From: Halorubrum sp. 2020YC2
GTDB taxonomy: Archaea; Halobacteriota; Halobacteria; Halobacteriales; Haloferacaceae
DNA: 64,000 bases
Reading direction: 5' to 3'
Assembly: GCF_018623055.1 (NCBI RefSeq)
Contig: NZ_CP076019.1
Coordinates: 930,001-994,000 of the forward strand
The position numbers and the translations under genes are program-made. Of the stretch, positions 43,441 to 52,375 are shown piece after piece. The notes beneath the pieces were generated by a model. The model saw nothing but the letters and a program-made list of their open reading frames with translations. It was not told where the DNA came from and did not search any database. How positions within the stretch are numbered: the stretch's first letter is position 1; every line of letters starts with the position of its first letter.

Positions 43441-43653
43441 ACTGGATCGAACCGAGTAACGCGTAAAAGCGTACGCCGCAAATTATCAAAAATAAGTCCG
43501 CTCCGACGCGGCGGGGGACGGAACCGACCTCGCTCCGACGAAGTGGATTTTTGCCGACGCGAGACCGACGACGCGTATGGCCGCCGCCACCGCGCCGCCC
43601 GCACCGCTCGGAGCCGACGACCGTGCCCGCTCGACGACGCCGAAGAAGGCCCC

Positions 43654-45021
43654 ATGAGCGGCGACGGGGACGGCGCCGGCGGCGCGGAGGAGTCCGGGGC
43701 GCTGGACGCGTTCCGCCGGTTCTTCGCGTTAGAGCGGGACGTGTTCGTCCTATCGGTCGCGATGTTCGCGTACAGCTTAGGCTTCCAGATGACGAACCGC
43801 TTTCTCCCGGAGTACATGGTCGCGCTCGGGGCATCGGGGTTCGTCGTCGGCCTGTTCGGCACGTTCGGCAACGTCATCTCCGCGCTGTACCCGTACCCCG
43901 GCGGCGCCGTCTCGGACCGGATCGGGTCGCGGTACGCGCTCACCGTCTTCGGCCTGCTGTCGACGCTCGGCTTCCTCGTCTGGCTGGTCGCGCCCGGAAT
44001 TGGCGCGATAACCGTCGCCGGGGTCACCGTTGAGCCGTGGGTCTGGATCTTCGTCGGTCTCGTCCTCGCGCAGGCGTGGAAGTCGTTCGGGCTCGGCGCG
44101 ACGTTCGCGGTGGTCAAGCAGGCGACCGACCCCTCGCGGCTGGCGGCGGGGTTCGCCAGCACGGAGACGTTCCGGCGGACGGCGTTCCTCGTCGGGCCGG
44201 TGTTGGCCGCCGTGCTCATCGGGCTGCGCGCCGAGTTCACCGTAAGCTTCCAGTTCGTCCTCGCGGTCGCGGTGGGCTTCGGCGTCCTCGGGACCCTCGT
44301 CCAGCACGTCCGCTACGACGCGAGCGGGGACTCCCTCGGGGACTCGTTCGCGGGGCTCGATCGGATCCGGCGGGACCTCCGCGAGATGCCCGAGCCGCTC
44401 CGGCCGCTGCTCGTCGGCGACACGCTCGTCCGGTTCGCGAACGGGATGGTGTACGTGTTCTTCGTCCTCGTCGTCACCCAGTTCTTCGAGGTCGGCCTCG
44501 ACACCACCGTCGCGCTCGCCGGGTTCTCGTACGACGTGAGCCTCTCGCCGCAGGCCTTTTTCGGCTACCTCCTCGGCGTCGAGATGCTCGTCGCGCTGCT
44601 GATCATGGTCCCCGCGTCGAAGCTCGCGGAGCGGGTCGGACTGAAGCCGGTCGTCGCCGTCGGGTTCGCCGTCTACGCCGTCTTCCCCGTCGTCTTGATC
44701 TACGCGCCGGCGCTGGCCGGCCCCGTGCTGCCGCTGTCGGCGGTGATGATCGCCGTCTTCGCGTTCTCCGGCCTCCGGTTCGCCGGGTTACCGTCGCACA
44801 AGGCGCTGATCGTCGGCCCGGCCGAGAGCGGCTCGGGCGGCCGCGTCACCGGGACGTACTACCTGCTCCGGAACGCGGTCGTGATCCCGAGCGCGGCGGT
44901 CGGCGGCTACCTGTGGGACTTCGTCAGCCCGGAGGTCGCGTTCACCGTCGCGGCGGTCATCGGCGTCGCCGGCACGGGCTACTTCCTCGCGTTCGGGCAG
45001 GAGTTCGAGGCGTACGCCTGA
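43654..45021 (+). CDS. Major facilitator superfamily transporter
   Basis: A 455-residue membrane protein with twelve helices. Conserved MFS loops: GGAVSDRIGSRYALTVF (loop 2-3) and SKLAERVGLKPVVAVG (loop 8-9). An acidic Gly-rich N terminus of 25 residues. Substrate unknown. ATG 43654; the longer frame to 43405 crosses the promoter. The next gene is convergent and separated by only 14 bp. Confidence 0.85.
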   Translation: MSGDGDGAGGAEESGALDAFRRFFALERDVFVLSVAMFAYSLGFQMTNRFLPEYMVALGASGFVVGLFGTFGNVISALYPYPGGAVSDRIGSRYALTVFGLLSTLGFLVWLVAPGIGAITVAGVTVEPWVWIFVGLVLAQAWKSFGLGATFAVVKQATDPSRLAAGFASTETFRRTAFLVGPVLAAVLIGLRAEFTVSFQFVLAVAVGFGVLGTLVQHVRYDASGDSLGDSFAGLDRIRRDLREMPEPLRPLLVGDTLVRFANGMVYVFFVLVVTQFFEVGLDTTVALAGFSYDVSLSPQAFFGYLLGVEMLVALLIMVPASKLAERVGLKPVVAVGFAVYAVFPVVLIYAPALAGPVLPLSAVMIAVFAFSGLRFAGLPSHKALIVGPAESGSGGRVTGTYYLLRNAVVIPSAAVGGYLWDFVSPEVAFTVAAVIGVAGTGYFLAFGQEFEAYA

Positions 45022-45035
45022 CCCGTTTTCCGGCC

Positions 45036-46145
45036 TCAGTCCGCCGGCTCCGAACGCTCGCCGTCCCCGCCTCCGGCTCGCTGCCGCTCCGGGAGCGGCC
45101 CGTCGTACCCCTCGGGGACGTACGGGCACAGCGGGTCGCTGCCGGTCGGGTCGCCCGTGACCGCGCACGCCCGCGACCGACTCCCCCCGCAGACGTGCCG
45201 GTACTCGCAGGCGCCGCACTTCCCCGAGAACCCGTCGGGGTCGCGGAGCGACTCGAAGAGGTCGGAGTTCCGGTAGACGTCGACGACGGACCGCTCGCGG
45301 ACGTCGCCGGCCGACTCGGGGAGGAAGCCGGACGGGTACACCTCGCCCGTGTGGCTGACGAACGCGAAGCCGCGCCCGGCCGTGACCCCGCCCCGCCGCC
45401 GGGCGGCGCCGTCGGTCTCGCCCGCCTCCGCCCGCTGGATTCCGACGCGGCGGTAGAACGGCGCCTCGGTAGTCTTGACGCCGAACCGCTCTTCCTCGGA
45501 CACCTCGTGGAGCCACGCCATGGCGTCCTCGGCGCGCTCGGGGGAGACGGGGTCGAGGACGCGGCCGCGACCCACCGGGACGAGGAAGAAGACGCTCCAG
45601 AGGACGGCGCCGAGGTCGCGGACGCGGTCGCGGATCGCGGGGAGGTCGTCGACGGTGTCGGCGCAGACGGTGGTGTTGACCTGAAGCGGGATTCCCGCGC
45701 CGCGGGCGGCGCGAGCGGCCGCGACCGTGTCTGCGAAGCTCTCCTCGCCGCGGAACGCGTCGTGGCGCTCGCGGGTCGAGCCGTCGAGGCTGAGCGCCAT
45801 CCGCGCGACCCCGGCGTCCCCGAGGTCGCGGACGCGCTCCGGCGTGAGGGACCGGGTCCCGCTCGGCGTGATCGTCATCCGGAGCCCGCGGTCGTCGCCG
45901 TGCGCGACCAGCTCCGTGAGGTCGTCGCGCGCGAGTGGGTCGCCCCCGGAGAGGACGACCAGCTGGCCGTCACCGAACGCGGCGGCGTCTTCGAGCAGTC
46001 GCTTCCCCTCCGCGGTCGTCAGCTCGTCGGGGTGTCGCCGCGGCTTCGCGTCGGCCCGGCAGTGCCGACACGCGAGCCCGCAGGCCTGCGTGACCTCCCA
46101 GACGAGGACCAGCGGCCGCCGGTCGGTGTCGAGGTCGTCGAACAT
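45036..46145 (-). CDS. Radical SAM/SPASM protein (TIGR04053/AhbD-like)
   Basis: A 369-residue enzyme. The [4Fe-4S]/SAM motif CxxxCxxC is C22-x3-C26-x2-C29 (CGLACRHC) and SGGDPL is the SAM-contacting loop. A C-terminal SPASM-type cluster region follows, with CGACEYRHVCGGSRSRAC and later DPLCPYV. The closest groups I recognise are the heme-biosynthesis enzymes AhbC/AhbD and TIGR04053, which modify porphyrins or peptides. No partner peptide gene is visible. Start ATG 46145. It is divergent from the EamA gene 128 bp away. Confidence 0.82.
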   Translation of the reverse strand: MFDDLDTDRRPLVLVWEVTQACGLACRHCRADAKPRRHPDELTTAEGKRLLEDAAAFGDGQLVVLSGGDPLARDDLTELVAHGDDRGLRMTITPSGTRSLTPERVRDLGDAGVARMALSLDGSTRERHDAFRGEESFADTVAAARAARGAGIPLQVNTTVCADTVDDLPAIRDRVRDLGAVLWSVFFLVPVGRGRVLDPVSPERAEDAMAWLHEVSEEERFGVKTTEAPFYRRVGIQRAEAGETDGAARRRGGVTAGRGFAFVSHTGEVYPSGFLPESAGDVRERSVVDVYRNSDLFESLRDPDGFSGKCGACEYRHVCGGSRSRACAVTGDPTGSDPLCPYVPEGYDGPLPERQRAGGGDGERSEPAD

Positions 46146-46273
46146 CGCGTACGCCCGGCTACGCTCCCGATCCGTTTGGGGTCGTTCCCGAACGTGTTCC
46201 CCCCGAGGGAGCGGCGGGCGGGTGCCGGGGCGGTTCGACGGGTATTTCGCCGGCGGCGGCGACCTCCCCGTGA

Positions 46274-47164
46274 ATGAGTCGCTACCGGACGGCCGGCCGC
46301 TTCCTGTTGCTGTGTGCCGTCTGGGGAACGGCGTTCATGGCGACGGACGTCGGCCTCGCGGACCTCCCCGCGGTCCCGTTCGCAGCCGTGCGATTCGACG
46401 TCGCCGCCGTGCTGCTGTTCGCCGCCGTCCTCGCCTCCGGCGTGGACGTCCGCCCCCGGACCCGCGACGACTACGTTTACGTGCTCGTCGGTGGAGCCCT
46501 CACCATCGGCGCCCACCACGCGTTCCTCTTCGCCGGCCAGCGGTACGTTACTGGGGGCGTCGCCGCCGTGCTGTTGGGGCTCGTCCCCGTGGTGACGCCC
46601 GCGCTCACGGGGCTCGTCTCCACCGACGAGGAGTTCACCGCCGCGACCGCGCTCGGCGTCGCGCTCGGGTTCGTCGGCGTCGTCGTCATCGCGGATCCCG
46701 ACCCCGCGAACCTCGCGGACAGCGTCCTCGGCGTCGCGCTCGTGTTCGCGTCCGCGCTCGCGTTCGCCGTCGCCGCAGTCGTCACGCACAGCCGATCGCC
46801 GTCGATGCCGTTCCTCTCCACACAAGCGTGGATGATGGCTGTCGGCGCGGCGGTACTCCACGCCGCCGTGCTCGCGCTCCCCGGGCAGTCGTTCGCGACC
46901 GCCGCGTGGACCCCGTCCGCGCTCGGCGCCGTCGCGTACCTCTCTGCGGTCGCCGGCGTCGGCGGCTTCCTGCTGTACTTCACGCTCCTCGACGACCTCG
47001 GCCCTATCGAAATGAGCTTCATCGAGTACGTGATTCCCGTGTTCGCGGCGCTGGCGGGCTGGATCGTACTCGGACAGGAAGTGACTCCGGCGACCGTCGT
47101 CGGGTTCGCGTTCATTCTGGCGGGGTTCGTCGCCGCGAAGTGGCGGGCGCTGCGCGGGACGTAG
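46274..47164 (+). CDS. EamA/DMT family transporter
   Basis: A 296-residue membrane protein with ten predicted helices in two EamA halves (FRTAGRFLLLCAVWGTAFMAT-type first half; SFIEYVIPVFAALAGWIVLGQE in the second). The repeated EamA signature with Gly-rich TM ends is clear. Probably exports metabolites or amino acids; the substrate is not predictable. ATG 46274. Confidence 0.82.
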   Translation: MSRYRTAGRFLLLCAVWGTAFMATDVGLADLPAVPFAAVRFDVAAVLLFAAVLASGVDVRPRTRDDYVYVLVGGALTIGAHHAFLFAGQRYVTGGVAAVLLGLVPVVTPALTGLVSTDEEFTAATALGVALGFVGVVVIADPDPANLADSVLGVALVFASALAFAVAAVVTHSRSPSMPFLSTQAWMMAVGAAVLHAAVLALPGQSFATAAWTPSALGAVAYLSAVAGVGGFLLYFTLLDDLGPIEMSFIEYVIPVFAALAGWIVLGQEVTPATVVGFAFILAGFVAAKWRALRGT

Positions 47165-47276
47165 CGGCACCCGGATGCGACCGACGCGTTCGACGCCGTT
47201 CCGAATCCTGCGCGTGACGCGTCGGAACCGGTGGGCGAGGCGACAACAGGTCTCAGTAATTCAAAACGCTCGGTAG

Positions 47277-47642
47277 TTACGTCGCGGTCGCGTCGTTCGC
47301 GCCCGCGTCGCCCTCGCCGGCCCGCTCGTCCGAAACCGTCTCCTCGCCGTCGGCCGGCCAGATGGCCGTCACGGCCGCGTCGGTCGCGTCCGTCTCGACC
47401 TCCGCGTGCGCGAACCCGCGGTCCTCCAGCCGGGGGAAGAGGAACTGCGGGGTCCGGTCGTTGTACTGGACCAACACGTCCTCGTCGCCGAGCGTCTCGA
47501 CGCGTTCGAGCGTCTCGCGCAGCGGCTTCGGCGGCCCGAGGTTCCGGACGTCGAGGGAGACGGTCTTCCCCCCGGTCGGGGCGTCCGTCCGCTCTGTCAC
47601 CGCCCGTTCGACCGCCGCCGGATCGCCGGGTACGGAGCTCAT
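47277..47642 (-). CDS. DUF2249 domain protein
   Basis: A 121-residue protein. The core VSLDVRNLGPPKPLRETLERVETL, VLVQYNDRTPQFLFPRLEDRGF is the DUF2249 pattern (TusA/SirA-like fold with a Cys-free active site), of unknown role and often next to nitrogen-oxide or redox genes. ATG 47642 is used; the longer frame overlaps the regulator gene. It is divergent from the Bat-type HTH gene, with a palindromic operator between them. Confidence 0.72.
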   Translation of the reverse strand: MSSVPGDPAAVERAVTERTDAPTGGKTVSLDVRNLGPPKPLRETLERVETLGDEDVLVQYNDRTPQFLFPRLEDRGFAHAEVETDATDAAVTAIWPADGEETVSDERAGEGDAGANDATAT

Positions 47643-47681
47643 GTTTCGACGAACGGACCCGATCCCCGGGTCGTTTCGTGC

Positions 47682-47691
47682 GAACATGTTC
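47682..47691. promoter_or_regulatory. Palindromic operator in the divergent DUF2249/HTH promoter
   Basis: GAACATGTTC is a perfect 10-bp palindrome, with CGAACATGTTCCG around it. It resembles the semi-palindromic CGAAC-N4-GTTCG type recognised by haloarchaeal NarO-like regulators of denitrification (from memory of that work). It is placed between the two start codons, 40 bp from one and 51 bp from the other, so it can control both. Confidence 0.45.
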
Positions 47692-47742
47692 CGACGAGCG
47701 CGGAGCCGAAGGTACTTCCACGCCGGGCGCCGAATCGGCGGT

Positions 47743-48426
47743 ATGGCACAGGCACGCCTCCGCGTAGACATCCCGGACGGCCCGTGGGTCGGTGACGTCT
47801 CGCGGGAGTTCCCGGACGCGCGGTTCCAGGTACTGACCGCGACGCCGGACGACGGCGCAGGGTTCGCGCTGGTCCGGATCACCGCGGACGACACCGACCC
47901 GATCCTCGACGCGGTCGAGGACCACGACACGATCACGCACACCTCGGTAATGGCCGAGGACGACGGGATGGTGACCGTTCAGGTCGAGGCGCTCGTCCCG
48001 CTCCTCCAGATGGTCGCGCGCAAGGCGGGGGTCCCCATCGAGATGCCGGTCGAGATCCGCGACGGCGTCGCCCGCGTCGACGTCACCGGCGACCACGAGC
48101 GCGTCGCGGAGTTCGGTGACGCGCTGCGCGACGTGGGCGCCGACTTCGAGGTCGAGTACGTCCAACAGCGCGTCAACCCCGGCGGGTCGCTCACGGAGCG
48201 CCAGCGCGAGGTCCTCTTCGAGGCGGTCGACCGCGGCTACTACGACGTGCCCCGAGAGACAACGCTCACCGAGGTGGCCGACCACGTCGGCATCGCGAAG
48301 TCGACCTGTAGCGAGGTGCTGCAACGCGTCGAGCGCACCATCGTCCGGGAGTTCGTCGACGACCTCCCGCGCCGCCCGGTCGACTTCGAGTCGCCAGAGG
48401 ACGACGGCATCGAGCGGATTCAGTAG
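47743..48426 (+). CDS. Bat/NarO-like HTH regulator
   Basis: A 227-residue regulator. The C-terminal HTH_10 domain has TERQREVLFEAVDRGYYDVPRET, EVADHVGIAKSTCSEVLQRVER, the bacterio-opsin-activator type wing-less HTH. The N-terminal 150 residues form a sensor-like domain. No Cys cluster is present in it (NarO has one), so if it senses redox it does so differently. ATG 47743. It probably regulates the divergent DUF2249 gene and perhaps itself. Confidence 0.8.
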   Translation: MAQARLRVDIPDGPWVGDVSREFPDARFQVLTATPDDGAGFALVRITADDTDPILDAVEDHDTITHTSVMAEDDGMVTVQVEALVPLLQMVARKAGVPIEMPVEIRDGVARVDVTGDHERVAEFGDALRDVGADFEVEYVQQRVNPGGSLTERQREVLFEAVDRGYYDVPRETTLTEVADHVGIAKSTCSEVLQRVERTIVREFVDDLPRRPVDFESPEDDGIERIQ

Positions 48427-48514
48427 CGGCGACCGAAGGAGTCCCGAGCGGTCGCCGCACGCGACCGACCCTGACGGTCCACGTCGGCGCCGGCACGGAC
48501 ACCTCGACCGACTA

Positions 48515-48775
48515 CTACCTCGGGCGGGGCACGCCCGCCCTCGACGACGACGGCGAGGTGGTGGCCGTGTACGACCGCTCCGGCCCCTCGTGCTCGACCG
48601 CGTACGCCTCGTCGTCGAACGCGGGGACCTCGGCCGACAGCTCGTAGTAGAGCGGCTTCGGGTCGTGGTCGTTGACTACCGTGAGCGACTCGCCAGGCTC
48701 CAGGTCGTCGAACGCGTCGTGGATCCGGCCGTGCCGCTCGTTCGGGGGAATCTCCCTGACGTCGAGTTCGGACAT
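48515..48775 (-). CDS. Second DUF2249 domain protein
   Basis: An 86-residue protein. MSELDVREIPPNERHGRIHDAFDDL and SLTVVNDHDPKPLYYEL are the DUF2249 signature. The last 25 residues (RSYTATTSPSSSRAGVPRPR) are Ser/Arg/Pro-rich and unlike the family end, which may reflect a late frameshift or simply read-through into non-conserved sequence. It lies next to the HTH gene and is the second DUF2249 protein within 1.5 kb. Confidence 0.7.
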   Translation of the reverse strand: MSELDVREIPPNERHGRIHDAFDDLEPGESLTVVNDHDPKPLYYELSAEVPAFDDEAYAVEHEGPERSYTATTSPSSSRAGVPRPR

Positions 48776-48886
48776 CGTACCTCCCCGTCGACGCTACAGC
48801 CGGATGTCGGGCGACACGAACACGTTCGGGACGACGGCGAACGGACGCCGTCGGCGGGACGACATCCGGTGCCTCACTCCCGTTCC

Positions 48887-49252
48887 TCAGGAGAGCCACA
48901 GCAGCCGCAGGTTGCTCGCGGTGAGGTAGGTCCCCGTCGCCGTGAGCAGTACCGGCGGGAAGTAGTACAGCAGGCCGTCCCCCTCGCGAGCGCCCTCGAC
49001 GCTGATCCAGAGCATGACGAGGTAGACGGCGATCTTCAGCGCCACGAGGCCGGAGAGCCCGAACGACTCCAGCGCGATCCGCACGACCGGATTCGCCTCC
49101 GCTATCGTCGGGACGTACCGGAGGAAGGCGATAGTGGAGACGACGTCCCCGACCCCGTACGTCGCGGTCGCCGCGATCCACAGCCAGTAGAACTCGTTCG
49201 GCCGGCTCCGGTAGGCGGGGCGGCGGCGGGACCGGTCGCTGGATCTGGCCAC
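48887..49252 (-). CDS. DUF5658-like small membrane protein
   Basis: A 121-residue protein with three to four hydrophobic helices (YWLWIAATATYGVGDVVSTIAFL; GLSGLVALKIAVYLVMLWISV; YFPPVLLTATGTYLTASNL). The TM1 to loop segment EANPVV is the pattern of DUF5658 haloarchaeal membrane proteins. GTG 49252 is used as start because the longer frame (to 49675) reads into the DUF5830-like gene. Divergent from it. Confidence 0.65.
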   Translation of the reverse strand: MARSSDRSRRRPAYRSRPNEFYWLWIAATATYGVGDVVSTIAFLRYVPTIAEANPVVRIALESFGLSGLVALKIAVYLVMLWISVEGAREGDGLLYYFPPVLLTATGTYLTASNLRLLWLS

Positions 49253-49375
49253 GGCGGAACGTGTCGGCCGACGGACGTGAGTCTGCCGGTTCGCGGCGCC
49301 CCGGGGACAAGCCTCTCCATCCGATCCCGGCCGCCATCCAGCCGACTTAAGAGGGGTCGCGCCGTCTCGCCGGGC

Positions 49376-49768
49376 GTGACGGAGCCGTCGACCCGCGAGG
49401 AGAAGCTGGAGCTCGGCGTGGAGCTGCTGGCCCACCTCGAACGCGAGGAGCTGGACCTCGCGGCCGCGGTCGACCGGATCGAGACGCTCACCACCAGCCC
49501 GGCGCTCACCCGCGACATCCTCGACGCCGCCGAGAAACGCGGAGTCATCGACCGCGAGGGCGCCCGGCTCCGGGTCCGCCGCAACGGGACCTACGTCGAG
49601 TACGACAGTCAGGTCGTCGCCCGCGAGGGCGAGTTCGAGTGCCGGCGGTGCGGGACCTCCATCTCGACGGGCCATTTCGTCCAGTTAGACGCCGGCGAAC
49701 TCGGCCCCTTCGGCTCCTCCTGCGTGCGGAAGGTGACCGGGCGGGAATCGCCCTCGGAGTCGGAGTGA
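49376..49768 (+). CDS. Haloarchaeal DUF5830-like protein with zinc-ribbon C terminus
   Basis: A 130-residue acidic protein. The N-terminal half is helical (REEKLELGVELLAHLEREELDLAAAVDRIETL). The C terminus has CRRCGTSIS, GHFVQL and SSCVRKVTG, a zinc-ribbon-like pair (C-x2-C...C) consistent with DUF5830. Start GTG 49376. It is 93 bp upstream of menD and may be its first co-transcribed gene, although menD has its own TATA box. Function unknown. Confidence 0.65.
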   Translation: MTEPSTREEKLELGVELLAHLEREELDLAAAVDRIETLTTSPALTRDILDAAEKRGVIDREGARLRVRRNGTYVEYDSQVVAREGEFECRRCGTSISTGHFVQLDAGELGPFGSSCVRKVTGRESPSESE

Positions 49769-49861
49769 GGAGGTCGACCCGCGCGGCGGCGAGCGCGTTC
49801 GCCCGCCCGACCGTCGACCGAACCCGCCGGAGTATTTACGACGGAGACCGAAGCGGCGGTA

Positions 49862-51790
49862 ATGACCGCGCCGAACCGGAACGTCCTGTGGGCGACCGCG
49901 CTCGTCGACGAGCTCGTCGCCGCGGGCGTCGACGCCGTCGTCGCCTCGCCCGGCAGCCGCTCGACGCCGCTGACCGTCGCCGCCGCGGGCCACGACGAGC
50001 TCCGCGTGTTCTCGCAGCTCGACGAGCGCTCCGCCGCGTACTTCGCGCTCGGCCGCGCCCGCAGGACCGGCCGCGTGACGCCGCTGATCTGTACCTCCGG
50101 CACCGCCGCCGCCAACTATCACCCGGCCGTGATGGAGGCGAGCGAGGCCCGCGTCCCGCTGCTCGCGCTCACCGCGGACCGGCCGCCGGAGCTCCGCGAC
50201 TCCGGCGCGAACCAGACCGCCGACCAGGAGAAGCTGTACGGCGACGCCGTGCGCTTTTATAAAGATCTCCCGGAGCCGGCGGCGGACGACCGGGCGCTCC
50301 GGTCGCTGCGCACCACCGTCGCCCGCGCCGTCGCGACCGCCGAGGGCGCCGACCAGGGACCGGTCCACCTCAACGTCCCATTTAAGAAGCCGCTGGAGCC
50401 GACGCCGGTCCCCGGCGACGTGCCCGACGACCTGCCCGAGGCGGCCGAGCGCGGCCGCGACGGTCCCTACGTCGACGTGACGCCCGGCGCGCCCGAGCCG
50501 GGCGACGACGAGCTTCGGACGCTCGCGGCCGAGCTGGGCGACGCGGACCGCGGCCTGATCGTCGCCGGCCCGACCGACCCGCCGGGACTCGACCCCGAGG
50601 CCGTCACGGCGCTCGCGCACGCGACGGGGTTCCCCGTCCTGGCCGACCCGCTCTCCGGACTGCGGTACGGCGGGCACACGCGCGTCGCGCCCGTGATCGG
50701 GGGATACGACGCGTACCTCTCGGCCGGCCTCGCTGGCGGCGAGGGCGACGCGGGCGGCGAAGAGGACGCGAGCGGCGGAGAGGCCGCGAGCGGCCTCGAG
50801 GGCGACGGCGGGTGGACCGACCCCGACCTCGTCCTCCGACTCGGCGCTTCCCCGACATCGAAGCGGCTCCGGAAGTACCTCGCCGGGACGGGCGCCGACC
50901 AGTACCAGGTCGACCCCGCCGGGCGCTGGCGGGAGGCGGAGTTCGCCGCGACCGACCTCGTCGTCGCGGAGCCGAGCCGGCTCTGCGCCCGCCTCTCGCG
51001 GCTCGTCGGGGGCGGGAGCGGAGACCCCGACTGGCGCGCTCAATGGGAGGCGGCGGACCGGGCCGCGGAGGCGATCCACGCCAGAGACCCCGAGGCGGCG
51101 GCGACGGACGAGGCCGCCGCGGGGTTCCACGAGGGCGACGCGCTCCGCGCGGTCGCGGACGCGCTCCCCGGCCCGGCGACGCTTTTCGTCTCCAACTCGA
51201 TGCCCGTCCGAGACCTCGACCGGTTCGTCGGGCCGACGACCGCGAACATCACCGCGCTCGGCAACCGGGGCGTCTCCGGCATCGACGGCGTCGTGTCCGG
51301 CGCGCTCGGCGCGGGCGCCGGCACGACCGACGACATCACGCTCGTCGTCGGCGACCTCGCCCTGTATCACGACTCGAACGGCCTGCTCGCGGTCGAGCGC
51401 TGCGACGTCGACGCGACGGTCGTGGCGGTCAACAACGACGGCGGCGGCATCTTCCACAAGCTCCCGATAGAGTCGTTCGAGCCGCCGTTCACCGAGTCGT
51501 TCAAGACGCCGCACGGGCTGGACTTCGAGCCGCTCTCGGCGCTTCACGGGCTGGAATACGCCCGCGTCGACGCGCGTCCCGACGCGCTCGCTGACCGCGG
51601 CGAGACCCCGGCGGAGCGCGCGGCCGCGGCCGCGGACGAGGTCGCCGACGCGGTCTCACGGGCGCACGAGGAAGCGGGGTCGCACCTGATCGAGGTCGAG
51701 ACCGACGCCGAGGCGAGCCACCGCACGCGCGAGCGGCTGACGGTCGCGGTCGAGCGCGCGGTCCACGGCGACGCGGCGGACTCGACGTGA
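49862..51790 (+). CDS. menD: 2-succinyl-5-enolpyruvyl-6-hydroxy-3-cyclohexene-1-carboxylate synthase
   Basis: A 642-residue ThDP-dependent enzyme of menaquinone synthesis that joins 2-oxoglutarate-derived succinic semialdehyde to isochorismate. SPGSRSTPLTVA (residues 23-34), TSGTAAANYHPAVMEASEA, ADRPPELRDSGANQT, and the ThDP/Mg region GDLALYHDSNGLL...VNNDGGGIFHKLP match the family. An acidic Gly/Ala insertion of about 30 residues (GGEGDAGGEEDASGGEAASG) interrupts the central region. TATA-like GTATTTAC is about 25 nt upstream. No other men genes are in the window. ATG 49862. Confidence 0.93.
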   Translation: MTAPNRNVLWATALVDELVAAGVDAVVASPGSRSTPLTVAAAGHDELRVFSQLDERSAAYFALGRARRTGRVTPLICTSGTAAANYHPAVMEASEARVPLLALTADRPPELRDSGANQTADQEKLYGDAVRFYKDLPEPAADDRALRSLRTTVARAVATAEGADQGPVHLNVPFKKPLEPTPVPGDVPDDLPEAAERGRDGPYVDVTPGAPEPGDDELRTLAAELGDADRGLIVAGPTDPPGLDPEAVTALAHATGFPVLADPLSGLRYGGHTRVAPVIGGYDAYLSAGLAGGEGDAGGEEDASGGEAASGLEGDGGWTDPDLVLRLGASPTSKRLRKYLAGTGADQYQVDPAGRWREAEFAATDLVVAEPSRLCARLSRLVGGGSGDPDWRAQWEAADRAAEAIHARDPEAAATDEAAAGFHEGDALRAVADALPGPATLFVSNSMPVRDLDRFVGPTTANITALGNRGVSGIDGVVSGALGAGAGTTDDITLVVGDLALYHDSNGLLAVERCDVDATVVAVNNDGGGIFHKLPIESFEPPFTESFKTPHGLDFEPLSALHGLEYARVDARPDALADRGETPAERAAAAADEVADAVSRAHEEAGSHLIEVETDAEASHRTRERLTVAVERAVHGDAADST

Positions 51791-51860
51791 TCGGGGCGAA
51801 CTCGACGTGATCGGGGCGGACCCGACGTGATCAGGGCGAGGTCGACGTGATCAGGGCGGG
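51781..51860 (+). repeat. 20-bp tandem repeat carrying both genes' stop codons
   Basis: Four 20-bp units beginning CTCGACGTGATCGGGGCG (unit ends vary by one or two bases). menD stops at the TGA in unit 1 (51788-51790), and the minus-strand membrane protein stops at the TCA (TGA) in unit 4 (51851-51853). The array is therefore built from the coding end of menD, and the two gene ends have been fused to it. Confidence 0.85.
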
Positions 51861-52300
51861 GTCGGATTCGAGCCGCCGCGGCGGTCGGCGCCGAGCGCGA
51901 CGCCCGCGTACGCGACGACCGCGAACTGGACGCCGACGCCGAGGCTCGCGCCGACGACGAAGGCGGCGGCGGTGACGGGACCTCGGTCCGGGCCGAGGTA
52001 CCAGAGGACCGCGCCCGACCCGACGAGGAACGCGACGGTCGCGCTCGCGCCCGTCGCCAGCGCCGTCGACGTCGCGGAGACGTCGGCGTCGCGCAGGCCC
52101 GACGCGAGCGCGACGCCGAACAGCAGGCCGTACACCAGCACGAACCCCGCGAACTGGGCGCTCATGAGGTAGACGGAGAGCTGCTCGCCGGAGGGAAGCG
52201 AGACCGGGGACTCCAGTATGATCGGCGCGAGCCGCCTGATTCCGCTGACCGCGAGCGCGACGCCCGCGGCGACGACCGGGGGGAGGGCTGCCGTGCGCAT
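51851..52300 (-). CDS. Four-helix membrane protein of unknown function
   Basis: A 149-residue membrane protein with four hydrophobic helices (VVAAGVALAVSGI; YLMSAQFAGFVLVYGLLFGVALA; ALATGASATVAFLVGSGAVLWYL; AAAFVVGASLGVGVQFAVVAYAGVALG). ATG 52300. Its stop codon lies in the last unit of the 20-bp tandem repeat. Convergent with menD. No family recognised. Confidence 0.65.
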   Translation of the reverse strand: MRTAALPPVVAAGVALAVSGIRRLAPIILESPVSLPSGEQLSVYLMSAQFAGFVLVYGLLFGVALASGLRDADVSATSTALATGASATVAFLVGSGAVLWYLGPDRGPVTAAAFVVGASLGVGVQFAVVAYAGVALGADRRGGSNPTPP

Positions 52301-52375
52301 GCCCGGAGTCCGAGTCCGGGTTCACTAATAAATCTCGGTCCGAGACACCGCGGGCGTCGCGGTCCGTCGCCGCCC

